Shown here one piece after another: positions 8,256-12,597 of a stretch of 12,597 nt of DNA (positions are counted from its first letter, which is position 1; each line of letters starts with the position of its first letter). The translations under genes and the position numbers were made by a program. Below the pieces are notes generated by a model that had not been told where the DNA came from, did no database searches, and worked only from the letters and a program-made list of their open reading frames with translations. The DNA comes from an uncultured Dechloromonas sp. GTDB taxonomy: Bacteria; Pseudomonadota; Gammaproteobacteria; Burkholderiales; Rhodocyclaceae. The stretch is from assembly GCA_937996725.1 (NCBI GenBank), contig CALKUR010000160.1:1-12597 (forward strand), given 5' to 3'.

Positions 8256-9071
8256 TCAACGGGCCGTAGCGATGATGATCAACAACAAGGCGACCGGCAG
8301 CACGGAAAGTTGGCTATCGATCCGATCTAGAATACCGCCGTGTCCGGGCAATAAGTTTGAACTATCCTTGATGCCGGCCTGACGCTTCATCAGCGATTCG
8401 AAAAGGTCGCCCGTGATCGACAGCGCGAGCAAGAGCAAAAGCACGGGGGTCGAAAGCAACGAAAAAATTCCGCCAAGCTGATTCAGTATCAGCGCGTAGA
8501 TCAGAATGCATATGGCGGCACCTGCTACGCCCTCCCAGGTTTTACCGGGGCTAATTGAGGGGGCGAGTTTGCGCTTGCCGAATTGGCGACCGGAGAAATA
8601 CGCACCGATGTCAGCGATCCAGGGGACCGCCATCACGGCGAGTAACAACCAGGGCTCCGGCGGAATCGGCTTTAAGGACACGAGCGCTGTCCATGCGGGC
8701 ACGAGCAAGACCAGCCCCGTGATGACATGCAGTACTGGGTTACTGATTCGCCATTGGCGCATGAGCCAGAACGGCACTAGCAACAACCAGAATGCCGAAC
8801 CAAGAAGCAGGGAAATCCCTGACAACCAGGCCATCCAGGTAATCGGGGCGAACAACACCACACCGGCCAGGGCCAACCCGAATAGTGCCGCAACGATCAT
8901 TCGGGGCACACGTGCCACGTAGGGCGTGGCGATCAGCCCCAGCCACTCCCACAAGCCCAGCGCCGCGACGACACAGCAGAACAGGACCCAGGACAACGGT
9001 GGCAACACGAAAAGCATCAGCGCAACGAGCGCAAAAAGGAGCACGGCGGTTTTAATACGTGTCGCAAGCAT
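8256..9071 (-). CDS. cdsA: Phosphatidate cytidylyltransferase (CDP-diglyceride synthase)
   Basis: Polytopic inner-membrane enzyme making CDP-diacylglycerol from phosphatidate and CTP, the branch point for all phospholipids. The 271-residue product is mostly hydrophobic with about seven or eight membrane segments. The family signature is present near the C-terminus: LMKRQAGIKDSSN followed by LPGHGGILDRIDS, including the conserved KR, KD and D-x-x-D residues. SPGKTWEG is a second conserved cytoplasmic motif. ATG at 9071 is preferred over GTG at 9074 because GAAGGG (9078-9083) is 6 bases before it; the two start codons and the uppS TAG are packed in TAGTGATG. This suggests coupled translation with uppS. 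Confidence 0.97.
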   Translation of the reverse strand: MLATRIKTAVLLFALVALMLFVLPPLSWVLFCCVVAALGLWEWLGLIATPYVARVPRMIVAALFGLALAGVVLFAPITWMAWLSGISLLLGSAFWLLLVPFWLMRQWRISNPVLHVITGLVLLVPAWTALVSLKPIPPEPWLLLAVMAVPWIADIGAYFSGRQFGKRKLAPSISPGKTWEGVAGAAICILIYALILNQLGGIFSLLSTPVLLLLLALSITGDLFESLMKRQAGIKDSSNLLPGHGGILDRIDSQLSVLPVALLLIIIATAR

Positions 9072-9073
9072 CA

Positions 9074-9898
9074 CTAACCCTTCGATAAATCCGGCGTACC
9101 GGCAGCGACCGTTCTAGCGGCACGCTGTGCCGCCTCGATCTGGTCACCGGTTTGGCCAAAACGGCGCTGACGCTTTTGGAACGAGCGGATCGCTTTGGTG
9201 AATGCGCTCTGGTCAAAATCCGGCCAGAGCGTTGGGGTGAAATAGAGTTCGGAATACGCCAATTGCCAGAGCAAAAAATTGGAAATGCGCTCTTCCCCGC
9301 CCGTGCGGATAAAAAGATCCGGTTCCGGTACATTGGCAAAGCAGAGATAAGGCTCCAGGTCGTGCTCCTGATACTCGCTAGCGCGTTCAGGCTGCGCTTC
9401 GACCAGACGATTCACCGCCTGCATGATGTCCCAGCGGCCACCGTAGTTGGCACAGACATGCAAAGTCAGCCGATCGTTATGCGAGGTCTGTGCTTCAGCG
9501 GTTGCGATCAGCGCCTGCAACTCGGGCGCAAAGCGGCTGCGATCACCCACGATGCGTAGGCGAATACCATGCTCCTTGAGCTTGCTGACTTCCTGTTCAA
9601 GCGCCTTCATGAACAGCTGCATCAGCAACGACACTTCTTCGACCGGCCGACGCCAGTTTTCTGAACTGAACGCGAAGAGCGTGAGGTGTGCAACGCCCAG
9701 CTCTAGGCACTGACGCACCGTGCTGCGCACCGTTTCTACCCCTTGGCGATGCCCCGCGACACGCGGCAACAGGCGGCGCTTGGCCCAGCGGCCATTGCCA
9801 TCCATGATGATGGCGATATGGCGTGGACAGACTCCGTCATGTACAGCAGGCTCAGCGTTGGGCTGAGCCTGTTTGCGAAACCAGCGGGAAAGTTTCAT
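9074..9898 (-). CDS. uppS: Undecaprenyl diphosphate synthase (cis-prenyltransferase)
   Basis: Adds eight isopentenyl units to farnesyl diphosphate in cis, giving the C55 carrier lipid for peptidoglycan and O-antigen. The product is 274 residues, a little longer than E. coli UppS because of about a 10-residue basic N-terminal extension and a longer tail. Conserved parts are HIAIIMDGNGRWAK with catalytic Asp33, GHRQG, FAFSSENW and PDLFIRTGGEERISNFLLWQ plus AYSELYF, the last two covering the diphosphate-binding arginines and the dimer-contact region. It starts 30 bases after frr. The nearest Shine-Dalgarno-like GAGGG is rather far upstream (about 14 bases), so initiation may be weak or coupled. 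Confidence 0.97.
   Translation of the reverse strand: MKLSRWFRKQAQPNAEPAVHDGVCPRHIAIIMDGNGRWAKRRLLPRVAGHRQGVETVRSTVRQCLELGVAHLTLFAFSSENWRRPVEEVSLLMQLFMKALEQEVSKLKEHGIRLRIVGDRSRFAPELQALIATAEAQTSHNDRLTLHVCANYGGRWDIMQAVNRLVEAQPERASEYQEHDLEPYLCFANVPEPDLFIRTGGEERISNFLLWQLAYSELYFTPTLWPDFDQSAFTKAIRSFQKRQRRFGQTGDQIEAAQRAARTVAAGTPDLSKG
9078..9083 (-). promoter_or_regulatory. Ribosome binding site deciding the cdsA start
   Basis: GAAGGG, within the last uppS codons, is 6 bases from ATG 9071 but only 3 from GTG 9074. It favours the ATG. Confidence 0.55.
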
Positions 9899-9922
9899 AT
9901 GAGCGTCATGCCCTCGCCCTGG

Positions 9923-9939
9923 TGCAGATTAGATCTGCA
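9923..9939 (-). repeat. Short inverted repeat around the frr stop codon
   Basis: TGCAGAT and ATCTGCA form a perfect 7-bp stem with a 3-base loop covering the frr TAA. No T-run follows on the transcribed strand, so it is not a convincing terminator. It may be chance. Confidence 0.5.
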
Positions 9940-10483
9940 TCAGTTCTTTTTCTTTGTCGGCCAGTTGCTTGTCAACATCCGCCACAAATTTGTCTGTCAG
10001 CTTCTGGATCTCGTCCTGTGAGCGACGCTCATCGTCTTCGGAGATTTCCTTGTTCTTGAGGGCATCTTTCAACGCGTTGTTGGCATCTCGGCGCAGGTTA
10101 CGAATGGCGACCTTGCCGTTTTCGCCTTCGGCTTTAACGACTTTGATCAGCTCCTTACGGCGCTCTTCTGTCAGCGGTGGCATAGGCACGCGAATCAGTT
10201 CACCCTGCGCGGCCGGATTCAAGCCCAGATCAGATTCACGAATAGCCTTCTCGATCTTGGCGGCCATCGGCTTTTCCCAAGGCTGCACACCAATCGTGCG
10301 GGCATCAACGAGCGTCACGTTGGCAACCTGGTTGATCGGCACCATGGAGCCGTAGTACTCGACCATCACGTGATCGAGAATACCTGTGTGCGCACGACCT
10401 GTACGGATCTTGCCCAATTCGGTTTTCAGGCTTTCGAGGGATTTGAGCATCTTCTGCTCGGTCGTATTTTTCAATTCGCTCAT
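9929..10483 (-). CDS. frr: Ribosome recycling factor
   Basis: Cytoplasmic tRNA-mimic protein that, with EF-G, splits the post-termination ribosome. The 184-residue product matches the family length (185 in E. coli). It has the conserved KSLESLKTELGKIRTGRA start of the long helix, VPINQVANV of the small domain, WEKPMAAKIEKAI, and IRNLRRDANNALK with the conserved arginines of the third helix. ATG at 10483 has AGGA (10492-10495) 8 bases upstream. It lies 27 bases after pyrH, the standard neighbour. The stop codon lies inside a small inverted repeat. Confidence 0.98.
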   Translation of the reverse strand: MSELKNTTEQKMLKSLESLKTELGKIRTGRAHTGILDHVMVEYYGSMVPINQVANVTLVDARTIGVQPWEKPMAAKIEKAIRESDLGLNPAAQGELIRVPMPPLTEERRKELIKVVKAEGENGKVAIRNLRRDANNALKDALKNKEISEDDERRSQDEIQKLTDKFVADVDKQLADKEKELMQI

Positions 10484-10510
10484 AGTAGTGGTCCTGAGAT
10501 TCTCTAGTAA

Positions 10511-11227
10511 TCAGCAATACACGAGGGTACCTTCGGCACCGCCCATCACAACGCGCTCTAGCGCACCCGTCTCGAAAATCGAGAACACGTTGATTGGCAG
10601 CTTCTGGTCGCGACACAGGGCAAATGCCGTTGCATCCATGACCTTGAGATCCTTCTGAATCGCTTCGTCGAAGGAGATCGTTGCGTACTTGGTCGCCTTC
10701 GGATCTTTCTTCGGGTCAGCCGTGTAGATGCCATCGACCTTAGTGGCCTTGAGGACGATCTCGGCACCAATTTCTGCGCCACGCAATGCCGCGGCCGTGT
10801 CGGTAGTAAAGAACGGGTTGCCGGTACCGGCCGCGAAGATCACGATGCGACCCTGCTCCAGATAGCGGATGGCTTTGCCACGGACATAAGGTTCGACAAC
10901 CTGCTGGATATCGAGTGCGGATTGCACGCGCACCGGCAGACCGGCCAGACGCATCGCGTCCTGCAACGCCAGGCTGTTCATCACGGTGGCTAGCATACCC
11001 ATGTAATCAGCCTGTGCTCGGTCCATTCCGGAAGCCGAAGCCGCCACACCGCGGAAAATATTGCCGCCACCGATGACGACACCCATCTGGACACCTAGAT
11101 CGGCGACTTTCTTGATTTCGGCAACAATACCGTTGATGGTCTGTCGATTGATGCCGTAGGCATCATCCCCCATCAAGGCCTCACCGGAGAGCTTGAGCAG
11201 TATGCGTTTGTATTTGGGTGTTGCCAT
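10511..11227 (-). CDS. pyrH: Uridylate (UMP) kinase
   Basis: Hexameric amino-acid-kinase-fold enzyme that phosphorylates UMP to UDP with ATP, the entry to UTP and CTP pools; feedback by UTP and activation by GTP are known in the family. The product is 238 residues. Motifs are KRILLKLSGEAL (residues 7-18), VVIGGGNIFRG, GTGNPFFTTDTAAALR for nucleotide binding, KATKVDGIYTADP and ATAFALCRDQKLPINVFS. ATG at 11227 is chosen because AAAGGG is 6 bases upstream; starting at 11260 would add 11 atypical residues. It follows tsf after a 93-base gap containing a hairpin and precedes frr by 27 bases. Confidence 0.98.
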   Translation of the reverse strand: MATPKYKRILLKLSGEALMGDDAYGINRQTINGIVAEIKKVADLGVQMGVVIGGGNIFRGVAASASGMDRAQADYMGMLATVMNSLALQDAMRLAGLPVRVQSALDIQQVVEPYVRGKAIRYLEQGRIVIFAAGTGNPFFTTDTAAALRGAEIGAEIVLKATKVDGIYTADPKKDPKATKYATISFDEAIQKDLKVMDATAFALCRDQKLPINVFSIFETGALERVVMGGAEGTLVYC

Positions 11228-11233
11228 GAGTGA

Positions 11234-11239
11234 CCCTTT
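11234..11239 (-). promoter_or_regulatory. Ribosome binding site deciding the pyrH start
   Basis: AAAGGG, 6 bases before ATG 11227, selects the start that gives the normal MATPKYKRIL N-terminus. Confidence 0.7.
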
Positions 11240-11285
11240 CGATACAGTGAATTGCGTCAAGAATCCGAAAATGCGGCACTACAAA

Positions 11286-11310
11286 CCGGGTCACGCAAAG
11301 CGCGACCCGG
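11286..11310 (-). terminator. Hairpin between tsf and pyrH, possible attenuator
   Basis: Ten bases past the tsf stop the minus strand has an 11-bp stem with a TTT loop; outer CCGGGTC pairs with GACCCGG, one inner pair is G-U. It is followed by only TTTGT, so it is a weak intrinsic terminator at best. It could partly uncouple rpsB-tsf from the downstream genes, or protect the 3' end of a processed rpsB-tsf transcript. Confidence 0.6.
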
Positions 11311-11320
11311 GAACAACCAG

Positions 11321-12211
11321 TTACTTCTTAGCAGCCGCCGCTTGCTGAGCAGCCACTTCGGCGGCGAAGTCATCAACCTTCTTCTCGATGCCTTCACCGA
11401 CGATGAAGAGCGTAAAGCCCTTGATCTGGGCATTCTTCTGCTTAAGCAGTTGCTCGATGGTTTGCTTACCATCTTCTGCCTTCACGAAGACCTGGCCCAT
11501 CAGGGTGACTTCTTTCAGGAACTTCTGAACAGTACCCTCGACCATCTTGGCGACGATGTCAGCTGGCTTGCCAGATTCGGCAGCCTTCTCGGTGGCGATA
11601 CGGCGTTCTGTTTCAATCAATGCGGCGTCAACGCCCGAAGCGTCAAGCGACTTCGGTTTGTTGGCGGCGATATGCATGGCCAGATCCTTGGCCAAACCTT
11701 CATCAGCGCCATCGACATCAACCAACACGCCGATCTTGCTACCACCGTGCACGTACGAAGCGACCTTGCCGGCACCTTCGATACGGACAAAGCGGCGGAT
11801 GCTCATGTTTTCACCGATCTTGCCGACCAGTGCCGCACGGACGGTTTCGACCGTCGAACCGTCCAACGGCAACGCCGACAGCGCAGCGACATCGGCCGGG
11901 TTCTTTGTGGCAACCAGCTCGGCCACTTGGCGGGCAAAACCGAGGAAGTCGTCGTTCTTGGCGACGAAGTCAGTCTCGCAAGCGAGTTCGATCATCGTGG
12001 CGGCCTTGCCGTTCTCGGCTGCGGCAACGAGGCCCTCAGCGGTCGAGCGGTCAGCGCGCTTTGCGTTGCCCTTGGCACCCTTGAGACGCAGGATTTCTAC
12101 TGCCTTCTCCATGTCGCCATCGGCTTCAACAAGTGCGTTCTTGGTGTCAACCATGCCGGTGCCGAGGCGCTCGCGCAGGGTCTTGACGTCTTCCAGGCTG
12201 AAGTTAGCCAT
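11321..12211 (-). CDS. tsf: Translation elongation factor Ts (apparent chimera)
   Basis: Cytoplasmic nucleotide exchange factor for EF-Tu. The frame is intact: 296 residues, a normal length. It has an N-terminal UBA-like domain (1-55), the TDFV element that contacts EF-Tu (residues 80-83) and a core with coiled-coil region. The odd point is mixed ancestry. Residues 1 to about 85 (GTGMVDTKNALVEADGD, ILRLKGAKGNAKR, ATMIELACETDFVAK) are what I know from Microbacteriaceae-type actinobacteria. Residues from about 90 on (GKIGENMSIRRF, KAAESGKP, IVAKMVEGTVQKFLKEV, GFTLFIVGEGIEKK, DDFAAEVAAQ) are betaproteobacterial. Leucine codons agree: 5 CTC, 3 CTG, 1 CTT and no TTG before, 7 CTG, 5 TTG, 2 CTT and 1 CTC after. 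The start has AGGAG 9 bases upstream. The gene call is certain; its integrity as a natural gene is not. Confidence 0.97.
   Translation of the reverse strand: MANFSLEDVKTLRERLGTGMVDTKNALVEADGDMEKAVEILRLKGAKGNAKRADRSTAEGLVAAAENGKAATMIELACETDFVAKNDDFLGFARQVAELVATKNPADVAALSALPLDGSTVETVRAALVGKIGENMSIRRFVRIEGAGKVASYVHGGSKIGVLVDVDGADEGLAKDLAMHIAANKPKSLDASGVDAALIETERRIATEKAAESGKPADIVAKMVEGTVQKFLKEVTLMGQVFVKAEDGKQTIEQLLKQKNAQIKGFTLFIVGEGIEKKVDDFAAEVAAQQAAAAKK
11942..11980. other. Likely junction between actinobacterial-type and betaproteobacterial-type sequence
   Basis: Codons 78-90 of tsf (CETDFVAKNDDFL) are nearly the same in both lineages, and the lineage affinity and leucine codon use change across them. 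The point cannot be placed more finely by eye. It can be an assembly join through a shared stretch or a homologous recombination point. Confidence 0.75.
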
Positions 12212-12220
12212 TCGTCTTAT

Positions 12221-12225
12221 CTCCT
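12221..12225 (-). promoter_or_regulatory. Ribosome binding site of tsf
   Basis: A consensus AGGAG lies 9 bases before the tsf ATG in the 30-base rpsB-tsf gap. It belongs to the actinobacterial-type block. A 10-bp palindrome, CCTAATTAGG (12223-12232), overlaps it. Confidence 0.7.
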
Positions 12226-12241
12226 AATTAGGGGTGAAAAA

Positions 12242-12597
12242 TTACTTGGTCTCTTCGGCCGGCGCAGCTACCTCAGCGGCAACTTCGACGACCTCAGCAG
12301 CGGTAGCTGCAGCAGCCTCAGCCTGGCCAGCCTCGAGAAGCTCGCGCTCCCACTCGGCCATCGGCGAAGCGTCTTCACCCTCAGCGGGCTTCTGGTGACG
12401 AGCGATGAGACCCTCGGCAACAGCATCCGCGATGATCTTGGTGAGAAGACCGACCGAACGGATAGCGTCGTCGTTACCCGGGATCGGGTAAGCGAGCTCG
12501 TCGGGGTCGCAGTTGGTGTCGAGGATGCCGACGATCGGGATATGGAGCTTGCGGGCCTCGTCGATGGCGAGGTGCTCCTTGTTCGTGTCGACGACCC
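12242..12597 (-). CDS. rpsB: Small ribosomal subunit protein S2, C-terminal part (cut by window edge)
   Basis: S2 binds the 30S head-body neck and is needed for S1 docking in many bacteria. 117 complete codons are visible. The conserved core VVDTNKEHLAIDEARKL, GILDTNCDPDE and IPGNDDAIRS identifies it. The lineage is unexpected: LLTKIIADAVAEGLIARHQKP and the MAEWERELL motif, followed by an Ala/Glu/Val-rich acidic tail, are features of actinobacterial S2 (HQKP as in Microbacteriaceae). Betaproteobacterial S2 has a short tail and an LYV-type segment there. All nine leucines use CTC or CTT, unlike the central genes, and sampled lines are about 60-70% GC. It precedes tsf by 30 bases, as in both lineages. 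It belongs with the foreign-looking right block. Confidence 0.96.
   Translation of the reverse strand, partial: VVDTNKEHLAIDEARKLHIPIVGILDTNCDPDELAYPIPGNDDAIRSVGLLTKIIADAVAEGLIARHQKPAEGEDASPMAEWERELLEAGQAEAAAATAAEVVEVAAEVAAPAEETK

Noticed and set aside
11228..11285. TTGACG resembling a -35 box upstream of pyrH
   Set aside because: No acceptable -10 box lies 16-18 bases downstream on the minus strand; the nearest TGTATC is only 8 bases away, and AAAGGG there is the ribosome binding site.
12223..12232. Perfect 10-bp palindrome CCTAATTAGG before tsf
   Set aside because: It is too short and too AT-rich in the centre to call an operator; half of it is simply the Shine-Dalgarno sequence.
1..12597. 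Search for a defence system, prophage, integron, CRISPR array or other accessory system
   Set aside because: All coding space is taken by conserved housekeeping genes in their usual order, gaps are short, and no direct-repeat arrays, transposase or integrase motifs were seen.

Overview
The window is a housekeeping gene cluster read entirely from the minus strand. In transcription order (right to left) it is rpsB (3' part) - tsf - pyrH - frr - uppS - cdsA - dxr - rseP - bamA - skp - lpxD - fabZ - lpxA - lpxB (5' part). This order is the classic proteobacterial cluster joining translation factors, UMP kinase, isoprenoid and phospholipid synthesis, outer-membrane assembly and lipid A synthesis. 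From the 3' two thirds of tsf to lpxA the proteins read as betaproteobacterial (for example the EF-Ts C-terminal region, PyrH and LpxA), at roughly 55% GC. Family or genus cannot be fixed by eye.

Layout. 12242-12597: C-terminal part of ribosomal protein S2. 11321-12211: EF-Ts. 11228-11320: a 93-base gap with a strong hairpin. 10511-11227: UMP kinase. 9929-10483: ribosome recycling factor. 9074-9898: undecaprenyl diphosphate synthase. 8256-9071: CDP-diglyceride synthase. 7070-8248: DXP reductoisomerase. 5661-7073: RseP site-2 protease. 3200-5656: BamA. 2662-3189: Skp. 1653-2660: LpxD. 1198-1656: FabZ. 399-1196: LpxA. 1-388: N-terminal part of LpxB. From frr leftwards genes overlap or lie at most about 30 bases apart, as in one co-transcribed operon. 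No intergenic stretch exceeds 300 bases, and I saw no mobile element, tRNA, rRNA or CRISPR.

The genes supply one another. UppS makes the lipid carrier for wall and O-antigen units from precursors of the pathway in which Dxr acts. CdsA supplies CDP-diacylglycerol. FabZ supplies 3-hydroxyacyl-ACP precursors that LpxA and LpxD consume, and LpxB condenses the products into the lipid A disaccharide. Skp chaperones outer-membrane proteins to BamA, and RseP acts in envelope-stress signalling.

The most notable feature is not a new system but mosaicism at the two ends. At the right end, rpsB and the first ~80-90 codons of tsf look actinobacterial (Microbacteriaceae-like), while the rest of tsf is betaproteobacterial. 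The switch falls at the highly conserved TDFV segment (about 11942-11980). At the left end, GC at third codon positions drops inside lpxA (about 62% to 43% by hand count) just after the conserved active-site segment, and lpxB continues in the AT-richer style. Switches at conserved stretches near both ends suggest a chimeric assembly, or less likely homologous recombination. This should be settled before any biology is drawn from either end.
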